A DNA stretch of 64,000 bases from DASZQL01 sp964391865 (GCA_964391865.1 CAYMNQ010000002.1:186001-250000); one strand, 5' to 3'. Counted from the stretch's first letter, positions 17,831 through 26,605 are shown. Program-made: numbers and translations. Notes: generated by a model from the letters alone, not told the origin.

Positions 17831-17900
17831 ATGGGCGTGGGGCGTGAGGCCTGGGGCCTAGGGCTTGGGGCTTGAAGCTTGAGGCTTGAAGCCGGAGTGA
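17831..17900. repeat. Period-7 tandem array, 9-10 heptamers (TGRGGCY type)
   Basis: Consecutive units from 17831: ATGGGCG, TGGGGCG, TGAGGCC, TGGGGCC, TAGGGCT, TGGGGCT, TGAAGCT, TGAGGCT, TGAAGCC, GGAGTGA. The array begins two bases from the RND permease start codon and fills most of the gap to the adaptor gene, so it would be the leader of the permease message. Confidence 0.9.
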
Positions 17901-17943
17901 GACCGGAGAGAATGAGCGGGCGGGGAACTCGCTTTTCGCATCG

Positions 17944-19206
17944 CTACTGAGCTGACTTTGAGGCGACTGAGTCGGCGGCCGCGGGCGTTGACTCAGCGCC
18001 GGCGCTGGTGGTTGGTGCGCTGCCGGGGGGCGGGGTGCCGTTGGTGGGCATCACTTGCACGCCCTCGCGGAGTTTGAACGAGCCGGCGGCGGCGACGAGT
18101 TCGCCCGGCGCGAGGCCGCTGGTGACGATGACGTCTGCGCCGACGGTCGGGCCGAGTTTGACGACGCGCTCCTTGACGCGGAGCTTCTGCGGGTCTTCCG
18201 CATCCGGAACCACGACGTACACCGTGTCGGCGTGCGGCGCGCGGCGGACGGCGGTGCTGGGCACCACCAAACGCGGCTGCTCGACATCGGTGGGGACGCG
18301 GATCTGCACGAACATGCCGGGGCGGAGGCGCTCATTGGGATTCGCGACGACGGCGCGGACGCGGACGTTGCGGGTGTCGTTGTTCACGCTCGCGTCGATG
18401 GCGGCGACCTCGATGCGGACCGGTTCATCGCCGAGCGCGGAACTGGTCGCCATGACGGCGAGGCCCGGGCGGACGCGGGCGAGATACTCCTGCGGGACGG
18501 CGAAGTCCATGAAGATGGTGTCGCCGACCTCCTCAAGCATGACGATGCTGGTGCCCTCGGCGAGGTACTGCCCTTCGTGGATGTTGCGGAGCCCGGCGCG
18601 GGCGCGGAAGGGGGCTTTGATGACCATCTTGTCGAGGCGGGTTTGGACCTGGGCGGCGCGGGCTTTGGCTTGTTCGACTTCGGCGAGCGCACGCTGCCGG
18701 TCGGCCTGCATGCGTTCGAGCTCGGTGCGGGCGCGGTCGAGCTCGGTGGGGTTAGCGCCGCCGTCGTTGATGGCAGCTTCGACGCGCTTGAGGTCGATGC
18801 CGGCCCAGCGGAGCTGAGCGTCGGCGACGGCGACGTTGGCCTGGGCGACGCGGACGGCGGCCATCGCGGCTTCGTAGTCGGCGCGGTCGGATGAGTCGTC
18901 GAGTTCGAGCAGGACGCTGCCCGATTCGACGATCGCGCCGGAATCGAAGCCGAGGCTCTTGATCGTGCCGGCGAGCTCGTTGCTGACGCTGATGGAGCGG
19001 AGGGCGATCACGGTGCCGACGAGGTCGGCCATGGGGCGCCAGGGGACTTCGCGCGCTTCGACCGCTTCGATGGCTTCGGGCATCTCGAATTGCCCGCCCT
19101 GCTGGGCAGCGGCGAACTGGCGGGCCTTGATGACGTAGAGCCCGGCGGCGACTGCGGCGATCACGCCGAAGATGACGAGGGTGGCGACGATGGAGGATTT
19201 CTTCAT
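17944..19206 (-). CDS. Periplasmic adaptor (membrane fusion protein) of the RND pump
   Basis: A 420-residue protein of the HlyD/AcrA family. MKKSSIVATLVIFGVIAAVA anchors it in the membrane. The lipoyl halves flank a coiled-coil hairpin (AMAAVRVAQANVAVADAQLR and ELERMQADRQRALAEVEQAK), followed by beta-barrel and membrane-proximal domains (KAPFRARAGLRNI; GLAVMATSSALGDEPV; RPGMFVQIRVPT). It links the permease to an outer-membrane exit duct. The ATG at 19206 overlaps the stop codon of the TetR gene (ATGA), indicating translational coupling. Upstream in-frame codons belong to the TetR region and have no signal. Confidence 0.92.
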   Translation of the reverse strand: MKKSSIVATLVIFGVIAAVAAGLYVIKARQFAAAQQGGQFEMPEAIEAVEAREVPWRPMADLVGTVIALRSISVSNELAGTIKSLGFDSGAIVESGSVLLELDDSSDRADYEAAMAAVRVAQANVAVADAQLRWAGIDLKRVEAAINDGGANPTELDRARTELERMQADRQRALAEVEQAKARAAQVQTRLDKMVIKAPFRARAGLRNIHEGQYLAEGTSIVMLEEVGDTIFMDFAVPQEYLARVRPGLAVMATSSALGDEPVRIEVAAIDASVNNDTRNVRVRAVVANPNERLRPGMFVQIRVPTDVEQPRLVVPSTAVRRAPHADTVYVVVPDAEDPQKLRVKERVVKLGPTVGADVIVTSGLAPGELVAAAGSFKLREGVQVMPTNGTPPPGSAPTTSAGAESTPAAADSVASKSAQ

Positions 19207-19898
19207 GACTGAACGGCCTTTCGGCGGGTGGGCTTGCGGACAGTTGATTGGCGCTTTGGCGCTGGGCGCGCCGTGTCGCGGGCATTGATTGAGAGTTCGA
19301 TGAGCGAGCCGAGGGCGGCGCGGATATTGGCGAGCTTGGCGGGGGTGAGCTCGGTGATGCCGAAGAGCCAGTCGAACCACAGACCGTCGACCGCGAGCAT
19401 GACCGCTTCGCCCACGCCCGGAGGGAGTTGATCGCGCGCGATGCGGTCGGAGAGGTCGCGGTGCATGCGGCGGAGCGGATCGACGCGCTTCGGGTCGTGC
19501 ACGAGAGCCGCGACGAGCACCGAGCAACTCTGGCGCATCGCGTCGTTCCATTTATCCGGGCTGGCGAGGCACTTGTTGAGGAAGGCGCGGGGGATGCGGC
19601 CCGGCCCGGGTGGCTGGGCGGCGATGGCTTCCTCGCACTCGTCGTGCCACTCGCCCACCCAGCGGACGACGAGGGCGTCGATGAGGGCGTCCTTGGTGCG
19701 GAAGTGGTGGATCAGGCCGCTCTTGGAGAGATCGGCTTCGCGCGCGACGGCTTCGAGGGTGAGGCCGCCGATGCCGCGGCGCTCGACGACGCGCTCGGCG
19801 GCGGCGAGCATAGCGTCGCGCGCAGCGGGGGTGGGCGTGCTGGCGGTGCGCTTGGCTGACTTCTTGATGGGGCTGGGACGTGGCACGCCCGGAACCAT
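19203..19898 (-). CDS. TetR/AcrR-family transcriptional regulator of the RND operon
   Basis: A 231-residue protein. The N-terminal helix-turn-helix is typical (AAERVVERRGIGGLTLEAVA, then READLSKSGLIHHFRTKDAL). The C-terminal ligand domain resembles TetR_C members (EWHDECEEAIAAQPPGP). It heads a three-gene unit with adaptor and permease and overlaps the adaptor by four bases, so it most likely represses the pump and itself. The start at 19898 (MVPGVPRPSP) puts an 18-base palindrome directly upstream; an alternative in-frame ATG at 19949 would make that palindrome coding. Confidence 0.9.
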   Translation of the reverse strand: MVPGVPRPSPIKKSAKRTASTPTPAARDAMLAAAERVVERRGIGGLTLEAVAREADLSKSGLIHHFRTKDALIDALVVRWVGEWHDECEEAIAAQPPGPGRIPRAFLNKCLASPDKWNDAMRQSCSVLVAALVHDPKRVDPLRRMHRDLSDRIARDQLPPGVGEAVMLAVDGLWFDWLFGITELTPAKLANIRAALGSLIELSINARDTARPAPKRQSTVRKPTRRKAVQS

Positions 19899-19916
19899 AC
19901 CGACCGTCCGGTCGGT
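19899..19916 (-). promoter_or_regulatory. Probable TetR operator (ACCGACCG-TC-CGGTCGGT palindrome)
   Basis: Two perfect eight-base arms ACCGACCG and CGGTCGGT are separated by TC. The site touches the proposed start codon of the tetR gene. TetR-family operators often contain GACCG/CGGTC arms, so autoregulation of the tetR-adaptor-permease unit is likely. If translation begins here the message may have a very short leader. Confidence 0.7.
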
Positions 19917-20134
19917 CGGCGACCCGAACGGCGTGATTTTGTAGGACATGTCAGGGTTCGGGTGGGGAATGCCTCGGGATGCGGATGCGGGCGTGTGTTT
20001 GTGCAAACCGCTCGATTTGTGGGTTCGTGGGGAAACCGCAGAGTGCCAGTTCACATTGCATTGAACCTTGGTACGGGTGTTCGCGTGGCGCACCGGCGTA
20101 ATGAGGCGTGGAGAAGAAGTAGATGAGACAGGAG

Positions 20135-20168
20135 CACCAGTCGCTCAGAGCCGCGACTGGTGGCACCC
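20135..20168 (-). repeat. Conserved-loop hairpin (family A)
   Basis: Minus-strand reading: GGGTGC, arm CACCAGTCGC, loop GGCTCTGA, arm GCGACTGGTG (ten pairs). It starts 23 bases after the isocitrate dehydrogenase stop codon, in the gene's orientation. A second partial arm (CTGCGACTGG) follows on the plus strand. Confidence 0.88.
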
Positions 20169-20191
20169 GACTGCGACTGGCGGCCCCGATT

Positions 20192-21658
20192 TCAATCCTC
20201 GCCGGCGGCTTTGGTGAAGCCCGCGCTGCCGTCGATTTCGAGCAGCTTTTCGATGTGCATCCAGCGGAACTTCGCGCCGACGCGCTGGACGAGTTCGACG
20301 ATCTGCGCGTCGGTGATGATCGAGCCCGCCTGAACGGGCATGAAGCGGCAGCGGCTGGCGTCGACGCAATCGGTGACTTGCCCGCCGCGGGCGGGGTAGA
20401 CGACGGTGCCGCGGTTGGAGATGATTTTGAGCTTGAGGGCGGAACCGGAGACGAGGGCTTCGAGCTGCGCGCCGAGTTCGCCCGGCGGGAGCGCGGATTC
20501 GACGAAGAGGTCGACGCCGACGTCGCGGCGGGACTTTGCTTTCACGAGGTCCGGGGCGCCGGAGACTTGCGGGAGTTTGACCGGGCGGTACTCGCGCGGC
20601 TGCCAGCGCTCGCAGCGCTTGCCGAGGTTGCGGATGACTTCATCGGTGAATTCCGAGGTGCCGACGGCGCCGGTCTGGCCCACGATGTCGATGGTGAGTT
20701 TCTTGCCTTCCTCGAAGGTGACGAAGAGAGCGTTCTCGACCTTCGACGCGATGTCGAAGAGGCCCAGGTGGCGGAGCATCATGACCGCGGAGAGGATCAT
20801 GGCGGTGGGGTTGGCGATGTTCTTGCCGGCGATCTGCGGGGCCGAGCCGTGGACGGCTTCGAACATAACGGCGTCGTTGCCGATGTTGGCGCTGGGGGCG
20901 AGCCCGAGACCGCCGGTGAGGCCGCTGGTGAGATCGCTGATGATATCGCCGTTCATGTTGGTCGTGACGATGACATCGAACTGCTCGGGGTAGCGGACGA
21001 GCTGGTGGGCGCAGTTGTCGATGATGATGTGCTCGGGCGTGAGGTCGGGGTATTCCTTCGACACCTCCTCGAAGGTGCGCTTGAGGAGCCCCTCGGTGAG
21101 CTTCATGATGTTGGCTTTGGTGGCGCAGTGGACCTTCTTGCGGCCCTCGGCGCGGGCGAGTTCGAAGGCGAGCCGGACGATCTTCTCGCAGCCCTTACGG
21201 GTGATGAGTTTCAGGCACTGGGCGACGCCCGGCGTCTGCATGTGCTCGATGCCGGCGTAGAGGTCTTCGACGTTTTCACGGACGACGACGAGGTCGATCT
21301 TGCGCCCAGAGAAGAGGCCCGGGATGCCGGGGAGGTCTCGCGCAGGGCGGACGTTGCCGTAGAGCTCGAACATCTTGCGGAGGGTGACGTTGGCGCTCTT
21401 TTCGCCGTAGCCGACGGGGGTTTCGAGCGGGCCTTTGAGGGCGATGCGGGTGCGCGCGATGGAGTCGGCGGTGTCTTTGGGCACGCCGCTGGCGTCGCCC
21501 TTTTTGAAGATCTCCGCGCCGGCGATGTGGGGCTCCCAATCGATGGGCGCGGCGGCGGCTTCGAGGACGCGCTGGGTGGCGGCGCTGACTTCGGCGCCGA
21601 TGCCGTCGCCCGGGATGAGGGTGACGAGGAATCGCTTTGAATTCGGCTGCGGGGTCAT
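20192..21658 (-). CDS. icd: NADP-dependent isocitrate dehydrogenase, long (Thermus/Rickettsia) type
   Basis: A 488-residue protein of the isocitrate/isopropylmalate dehydrogenase family. It starts TLIPGDGIGAEVSAAT, has the substrate segment around GPLETPVGYGEKSANVTLRK, YAGIEHMQ, the Lys/Asp active-site region (HCATKANIMKLTEG; NMNGDIISDLTSGL) and GSAPQIAGKNIANP. After the normal end at about residue 335 there is a C-terminal domain of about 150 residues, as in the longer type of bacterial IDH. It oxidises isocitrate to 2-oxoglutarate in the TCA cycle. The start at 21658 is preferred because the upstream extension is repeat-derived and without homology. No other TCA gene is adjacent. Confidence 0.9.
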   Translation of the reverse strand: MTPQPNSKRFLVTLIPGDGIGAEVSAATQRVLEAAAAPIDWEPHIAGAEIFKKGDASGVPKDTADSIARTRIALKGPLETPVGYGEKSANVTLRKMFELYGNVRPARDLPGIPGLFSGRKIDLVVVRENVEDLYAGIEHMQTPGVAQCLKLITRKGCEKIVRLAFELARAEGRKKVHCATKANIMKLTEGLLKRTFEEVSKEYPDLTPEHIIIDNCAHQLVRYPEQFDVIVTTNMNGDIISDLTSGLTGGLGLAPSANIGNDAVMFEAVHGSAPQIAGKNIANPTAMILSAVMMLRHLGLFDIASKVENALFVTFEEGKKLTIDIVGQTGAVGTSEFTDEVIRNLGKRCERWQPREYRPVKLPQVSGAPDLVKAKSRRDVGVDLFVESALPPGELGAQLEALVSGSALKLKIISNRGTVVYPARGGQVTDCVDASRCRFMPVQAGSIITDAQIVELVQRVGAKFRWMHIEKLLEIDGSAGFTKAAGED

Positions 21659-21780
21659 GGGGCGGGGATGATAGCGGGGCCGTGGGGGCCGGGCTTTCGG
21701 CTTGAAAAGCACGGAGAAATCGGTGGTTATCGGGTGTGTTGCGCGAGATCGCGGGGTGCGGGGCACCGGGACGCGGCGGC

Positions 21781-21813
21781 GCCAGTCGCTCAGAGCCGCG
21801 ACTGGTGGCACCC
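21781..21813 (-). repeat. Conserved-loop hairpin (family A)
   Basis: Minus-strand reading: GGGTGCCA, arm CCAGTCGC, loop GGCTCTGA, arm GCGACTGG. It starts 28 bases after the SpoIID-type gene's stop codon, in the same orientation. Stem and loop are the same as the copy at 20135-20168; flanks differ. Confidence 0.88.
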
Positions 21814-21841
21814 GGATGGGACTGGCGGCACCCGAGAGGGC

Positions 21842-23332
21842 TCAATAGGCGCGTTCGAGGCGTGCGCCGGGGTAGTAGTGTTCGAGGATGGCGGTGAAGG
21901 GAGTGCCCTTCTTGGCTTTGCCTTCGGCGCCGTACTGGCACATGCCGCAGCCGTGCCCGAAGCCGCGACCGCGGATGGTGACGCGCGGCGCAGCGAATTC
22001 AAACTCGATGTCGCCGCTGTTTACGCGGGATTCGCGCGTCGGCGATGGGATTGCCGGGAGCGGCGGCGCGGCGGGTTGCGGCTTGGCGCTGGGCGCGGTC
22101 GGTGATGTCGGCGGCGCGGTGTCGGTCGTCGCGCCGGCGGGGACACTGGTGTTGCAGGCGATGCGGAGCTGCTCGGCGGTGAGTGGGTACCACTTGCCGT
22201 CGGCGTCGTAGAGCTTGTACGCGCGCGCGCGGCCGAAGGGGTTGGGGTCGTGCGGCTCGACCTTGGTGAGCTGCTTCAGGTTGCGGACGGCGAAGTTGTT
22301 GAGCCTGCCGTAGTGCGTGATGCGGCGGGTGAGTTCGGCGACGTCGCGCGTGATGGTCCAGCGGAAGAGGGGCGAGTTGCTGCACGCGTCGTCGCGCGGG
22401 GAGTCCTGGATCGGCGCGGAGGTGTTGTATTCGAAGCCGGCTTTGACGGGCCAGATATCGCGGGCGGCGGCGGCGCGCCCGCCGCAGGTGCTCGAGTAGT
22501 AGGCGCGGAGCACGCGCCCCTGCCAGGTGAGGACCATTCCGGCGGTCTCGCGCACGGCGCGGAGAGCGGTGGGGTTGGTTGACTTGCCGTCGTACGCCTG
22601 ATCGGCTTCGGTGCTCTCGACATCGAAGGGCTCGCCGCGGGCGAGGCTCATCTCGCGCTCCTGCAACGCGTAGCTGCGGGCGGCGACGGCTTGCGCCTTG
22701 AAGGCTTCGAGCGACCACGACGCGAAGAGTTCCTTTGAGATCACGCCGGCGAGGTAGCTCTCGGCGGGGACGTGCTCGATGACATCGAATACGCCCGGCG
22801 AGATTTTCGGTGAGGGGATGAGACGGAAGGTGCCGGGGTACTCGCGCTTGTTGAGCCGGAGTGGTTCAGGCCCGGCTGGCTCAATCGAGAGGAGATCAAC
22901 GGCGGCGGCGGTGGAGCCGCGGAGGAGGAGGGTTGGTTGGCGTGTGGCGTCGAGAAGCGTCCAGCCGACGTCGCCGCGGGTGACGGTGACGGGGGTCTTC
23001 ATGGTGACGGCGCTGTTCGGGCGCGCGAGCGGCGTGAACTTCACCTGCGCCGGGCCGCCGATCTCGATGCCGGCGGTGGAGGCGATGAGGCGGACGCGGA
23101 TGTCGGGCTCGCCGGTGAGGCGCTCGAAGACGCCGCCCCCGGGCGGCACGGTGGTTTGGCGCGCTTTGGTGTAGCTCGCGCTGCCCGAGGGCGACGCATC
23201 GCGCGTGAGCGATGATGAACTCGAGGAGGAGTCGGTCACGCTGCAGGCGGTGGGCATGACGGCGGCGGCGATCACCGCGCCGATCAGCGCGATGGCGGCC
23301 AGCGGGCGCGGGTTGATGGGAAGGCGAAGCAT
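21842..23332 (-). CDS. SpoIID/LytB-domain lipoprotein
   Basis: A 496-residue protein with a lipoprotein signal (basic MLRLPINPRP, hydrophobic core, lipobox VMPTAC) and a Ser-rich linker. The SpoIID core is clear: YLAGVISKELFASWSLEAFK, AQAVAARSYALQE, AYYSSTCGGRAAAARDIWP, and near the C-terminus GRGFGHGCGMCQYGAEG, the GHGxGMxQ signature. SpoIID proteins are lytic transglycosylases acting on denuded glycan strands; the catalytic Glu of E-LFASW is present. A proline/alanine-rich insertion (residues about 400-440) splits the domain. In a non-sporulating diderm it probably acts on cell-wall peptidoglycan from the membrane. Confidence 0.88.
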   Translation of the reverse strand: MLRLPINPRPLAAIALIGAVIAAAVMPTACSVTDSSSSSSSLTRDASPSGSASYTKARQTTVPPGGGVFERLTGEPDIRVRLIASTAGIEIGGPAQVKFTPLARPNSAVTMKTPVTVTRGDVGWTLLDATRQPTLLLRGSTAAAVDLLSIEPAGPEPLRLNKREYPGTFRLIPSPKISPGVFDVIEHVPAESYLAGVISKELFASWSLEAFKAQAVAARSYALQEREMSLARGEPFDVESTEADQAYDGKSTNPTALRAVRETAGMVLTWQGRVLRAYYSSTCGGRAAAARDIWPVKAGFEYNTSAPIQDSPRDDACSNSPLFRWTITRDVAELTRRITHYGRLNNFAVRNLKQLTKVEPHDPNPFGRARAYKLYDADGKWYPLTAEQLRIACNTSVPAGATTDTAPPTSPTAPSAKPQPAAPPLPAIPSPTRESRVNSGDIEFEFAAPRVTIRGRGFGHGCGMCQYGAEGKAKKGTPFTAILEHYYPGARLERAY

Positions 23333-23458
23333 GAGCGCCGATCCTCCGGGCGGAGCCTTCTATGATCGGCGAGGGGCGCGGGTTTTGTCGAATTCGTCGA
23401 TCAAATGACGAGTCGCCGATATCAACGTGCCACCCTCAATCAGCAATAGGAGAACTTC

Positions 23459-24907
23459 ATGCGGACTAGATTTCCGTGGGTTAAGCCTTGTTTCGCTCTT
23501 CCCATCACCCTGTTTTCCCTCATCGGGACTCTCGAAGCGCGAGCGCAATGTGACCAGTGGTCAACGATCCAAACCGGGCCAAGCGGGATGCGGCCTGGCA
23601 TCACTTGTGCGACGATGTGGAACAACGACTCAGACGAGTCGACCTCGCCACAGTTGGCAGTGGGCGCGTACTTTCGTCCGGGGAATGGCTCTTCATTCGC
23701 GGGTGTCGGCATACTGGGTGTGTCGGGACTTGTAGTGCTCGGTGGAGCTATGAACAATGGAATCAACGCGATCTCGACCTGGGATCCCGACTCCGGGGGA
23801 CCCATACCCGAGCAGTTGATTGCCGGTGGTCGATTCACGGCCATCGATGGCATGCCGGCATTACGGGTTGCGCGCTGGGATGGCGTAGCGTGGAATGCAC
23901 TCGGATCAGGCATCGACGATGGCGAGGTCTTGGCGGTTGCAGCTTGGGATCCGGATGCCGACGGCCCGATTCACGCGGAGCTGTTTGCTGCCGGGAGCTT
24001 TTTCGCTTCGGGCGATACCGAAGTGCGGAGCATTGCTCGGTGGGGTGGAGAGGCTTGGCACCCGGTTGCCGGTGGATTTTGGGGAGCATCTCCATCAACC
24101 GTATTCGCATTGACGATTTGGGATCCTGACGGTCCTGGATCGGCGGCCCCGCAATTGGTCGCTGGTGGAACATTCCGGCGAACTGGCCCGCATTTCGTGA
24201 ATGAAATCGCGCGATGGGACGGCGTTTCGTGGCATAGCTTTGGAAACGGCCCGTTCGAGAGCTTCGGATGGGTCGGCGCACTCGGCACGTGGGATCCGGA
24301 TGGTGCAGGTCCCGCTACCGAGTGGCTCATCGCCGGGCAATTGAGAGATGTCGCGCATCCAATACGAGCTTGGGATGGGACCGAGTGGCGGGATCTCGGT
24401 GAAGGGATTTCTGGTGATGTTTTCGCCCTCACCTCTTGGAAGCCCGGCGCATCGAACGAACTCCCGACGCAACTCTTCGCCGCGGGAAGGCTCGCGGTCG
24501 AAACGAGCGAGGGCTATGTCTCGACGAATGCGACGCGTTGGGGTGGCGCAGACTGGTCGTCATTCGATGTGGAACAACTCTGGGGCGTGCAAGCGTTCCA
24601 AGTATCCGTGCTGGGAGGCACCGAAGCTCAGGAATTCGAACTGCTGGCGCTCGGCTATGGGATTCCGACCGAGGAGAGATCAGAATCAATCGCGGCGTGG
24701 TCTGCGTGCTCGTCAACGCGCTGTCCGGGTGACGCTGATGGCGACCTCGATGTCGACATCGGTGACATCGCCGTCCTGATTCAGCACTGGGAAGACATGC
24801 ACCCTTCGGTTCCGCCGGGCAGCTTCGGCGACCTCACACGCAATGGGCGGGTAAACATCGAGGACTTGGCGATCTTGCTTCCTCAATGGGGAGAGTTATG
24901 TCGATGA
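23459..24907 (+). CDS. Exported beta-propeller-like protein with C-terminal dockerin-type domain
   Basis: A 482-residue protein with a signal peptide (MRTRFPWVKPCFALPITLF, cleavage near ARA-Q). The body has about five repeats of roughly 60-70 residues built on TWDPDxxGP....LIAGGxF and ARWDGxxWxxxG, suggesting a propeller. The C-terminus CPGDADGDLDVDIGDIAVLI and LTRNGRVNIEDLAILL has two calcium-loop-plus-helix repeats as in dockerin type I; planctomycetes carry many secreted proteins with this end. AGGAG precedes the ATG. The gene is visibly less G+C-rich than its neighbours. Function is unknown; cell-surface or secreted placement is likely. Confidence 0.85.
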   Translation: MRTRFPWVKPCFALPITLFSLIGTLEARAQCDQWSTIQTGPSGMRPGITCATMWNNDSDESTSPQLAVGAYFRPGNGSSFAGVGILGVSGLVVLGGAMNNGINAISTWDPDSGGPIPEQLIAGGRFTAIDGMPALRVARWDGVAWNALGSGIDDGEVLAVAAWDPDADGPIHAELFAAGSFFASGDTEVRSIARWGGEAWHPVAGGFWGASPSTVFALTIWDPDGPGSAAPQLVAGGTFRRTGPHFVNEIARWDGVSWHSFGNGPFESFGWVGALGTWDPDGAGPATEWLIAGQLRDVAHPIRAWDGTEWRDLGEGISGDVFALTSWKPGASNELPTQLFAAGRLAVETSEGYVSTNATRWGGADWSSFDVEQLWGVQAFQVSVLGGTEAQEFELLALGYGIPTEERSESIAAWSACSSTRCPGDADGDLDVDIGDIAVLIQHWEDMHPSVPPGSFGDLTRNGRVNIEDLAILLPQWGELCR

Positions 24908-24928
24908 ACGACGGCTGCGAACCGTCGC

Positions 24929-25657
24929 TTACGGCAGATCGAAAAGCAGCACGTCCGCCGCGGTTTTCGCTTCGATGGTGAGGGCGGGTTCGTTGGTGAG
25001 GCCCGCGCCGTCGCCGGCGGACATGGGGGTGGTGGTGTTGAGGGTGATCTCGCCGCGGGCGATTTGGAGCCACGCTCGGCGGTTCGGCGCGAGGGTGTGC
25101 GAGGCGCGCTCGCCCGTCTTCAGCGCGCCGGCGAGGATTGAAGCGTCTTGATAAATGGGCATCAGGTCCCGGCGGTCGCGGAGGATGGGCGAGCCGACGG
25201 GGGCGGCGATGAGGCGCAGGCCGCCGACTCCGGATTCGCCGTTCGTGCCGGCGATGCGGCGCTGGTCGTAGCGCGCGGGGAGGCCCTTCTCGCGCGGCTC
25301 GATCCAGATCTGCAGGAGATGGACGGGCGTGTCGCGTGAGGGGTTGTATTCGGAGTGGCGGATGCCGGTGCCGGCGGACATGCCCTGGAGTTCGCCGGGG
25401 GAAATGACGCCGCGGTTGCCGAGGGAGTCCTGGTGCTCGAGCGAGCCGGAGAGGATGTAGGTGATGATCTCCATGTCGCGGTGTGGGTGGGTGGGGAAGC
25501 CCTGCCCGGGCGCGACGACGTCTTCGTTGATGACGCGGAGGGGGCCGAAGCTCATCCACGCGGGGTCGTAGTAATCGCCGAAGCTGAAGGTGTGATAGGT
25601 ATCGAGCCAGCCGTGGTTGAAGTGGGCTCGGTCGGAGGATTTTCGGAGGGTGAGCAT
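24929..25657 (-). CDS. Pirin-family protein (bicupin)
   Basis: A 242-residue protein of the pirin/YhhW group. The N-terminal cupin has the metal-ligand pattern FPTHPHRDMEIITYILSG, preceded by HTFSFGDYYDPAWMSFGPLR, and GTGIRHSEYNPS supplies the third histidine. Family members bind iron or nickel; some open the ring of quercetin, others act in regulation. The start at 25657 (MLTLRKSSD) begins the conserved domain; the open frame reaches 25951 but that part is repeat-rich and overlaps the divergent gene. The gene converges on the dockerin gene, 21 bases apart. Confidence 0.9.
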   Translation of the reverse strand: MLTLRKSSDRAHFNHGWLDTYHTFSFGDYYDPAWMSFGPLRVINEDVVAPGQGFPTHPHRDMEIITYILSGSLEHQDSLGNRGVISPGELQGMSAGTGIRHSEYNPSRDTPVHLLQIWIEPREKGLPARYDQRRIAGTNGESGVGGLRLIAAPVGSPILRDRRDLMPIYQDASILAGALKTGERASHTLAPNRRAWLQIARGEITLNTTTPMSAGDGAGLTNEPALTIEAKTAADVLLFDLP

Positions 25658-25660
25658 GGG

Positions 25661-25702
25661 GGATTGTAGGTGCGGCTTGCGGGGTGGGGCTTGCGGTTTG
25701 CG
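25661..25702. repeat. Period-7 tandem array (GCTTGCG type)
   Basis: Heptamers GGATTGT, AGGTGCG, GCTTGCG, GGGTGGG, GCTTGCG, GTTTGCG run from 25661, three bases upstream of the pirin start codon. The unit GGCTTGC is close to GGCTTGA of the array at 17831. Confidence 0.7.
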
Positions 25703-25751
25703 GCCGGAGTGCCTTGCGGTGACGTCGGGTGAGTGGTGATAGGCTGCTTCG

Positions 25752-26258
25752 ATGATGATGTTCACGTTGAAGGCGGGGCGTGTTCGCGCAGGGTTCGTGG
25801 CGATGTCTGCGCTGGTTGCCGGTGTGGTGCTTTCGGGGTGTGAGTCGTTCACGCCGCCGACGTTGCGGGTGAGCGAGGTGGTGCTGGCGGAGCGGTCGGC
25901 GGACGCCGTCGTGCTGAACGTGACGGTTGAGGGGGAGAATCCGAACGACATTGATCTGCAGCTGCGCGATGTGACGTACCGGTTCGAGCCGGAGGGCAGC
26001 GCGGCGTTCAGCGCGGTGCGATCGGCGGAGGCGACCCTGCCGCGGAAGGGCGTGGGGCGGTTCCGTGTGCCGGTGGTGCTGACGGGCGCGGAGGCGGCGG
26101 CGGCGAGCGAGGCTCAGTACCGCTTCGCGGGGACGGTGGAGTATTTGCTGCCGGGGTCGATCGCGGAGTTGTTGTTTGATTCGGGGCTGAGAAGGCCGAC
26201 GGCGGCGTTCGGGGAGAATGGGCGGCTGGATTTGTCGAAGGTGCAGTCGGGGGGGTGA
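25752..26258 (+). CDS. LEA14/WHy-domain lipoprotein
   Basis: A 168-residue protein with a lipoprotein signal (hydrophobic FVAMSALVAGVVLSGCES, lipobox LSGC). The mature part is an LEA_2/WHy-like fold: VVLNVTVEGENPNDIDLQLRD with the typical NPN motif and a following VTYRFEPEG, then a second strand set FRVPVVLTG. LEA14-type bacterial proteins are small immunoglobulin-like domains linked to stress, without known enzyme activity. It is divergent from the pirin gene. The three consecutive ATG codons at the start leave the exact initiation uncertain by two residues. Confidence 0.8.
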   Translation: MMMFTLKAGRVRAGFVAMSALVAGVVLSGCESFTPPTLRVSEVVLAERSADAVVLNVTVEGENPNDIDLQLRDVTYRFEPEGSAAFSAVRSAEATLPRKGVGRFRVPVVLTGAEAAAASEAQYRFAGTVEYLLPGSIAELLFDSGLRRPTAAFGENGRLDLSKVQSGG

Positions 26259-26328
26259 AGTGTGATGGTGGTTGTGGCGCGATGAGGAGCGCGGGTCACA
26301 GGTCCGCCTGTTGGTTCAAACACTCCTT

Positions 26329-26440
26329 TGCCCCTTCGGGGCTCTCCCGTTGAAGGGGTTCAGTCCGGGGGTTTCGCTCTCGCCCTTCGGGCGCTCGCTC
26401 AACCCCCGGCAACGTGCCTGCGGCCCTTCGGGCCGAGGAT
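26329..26440 (+). repeat. Structured repeat (family D) with three CCCTTCGGG palindromes
   Basis: Three hairpins with a TTC apex: GCCCCTTCGGGGC (26330-26342), CGCCCTTCGGGCG (26381-26393) and CGGCCCTTCGGGCCG (26421-26435). Between them are CCGGGGGTTTCGCTC and GCTCAACCCCCGGCAACG. The same blocks in the same order occur inverted at 54265-54395. The element takes up about a quarter of a 413-base gap with no gene. Confidence 0.85.
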
Positions 26441-26605
26441 TCGCGCGCTGGAGCGCATCACGCGGAGCGAACGCGGCCGGCGGCTTCGGGGTTTGTGCGT
26501 CGACGTTGATGTGAAAGAGAGAAGAGGCCGGGTGCGCGGCGGGCGGTATCATCGCGGCGCTGCAATTGTGGTGCGCGGCTGAATCTAGGATGTCCCTCTC
26601 CCCGG

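Noticed and set aside
20123..21640. 505-codon open frame opposite isocitrate dehydrogenase
   Set aside because: Antisense shadow; the dehydrogenase carries all active-site motifs.
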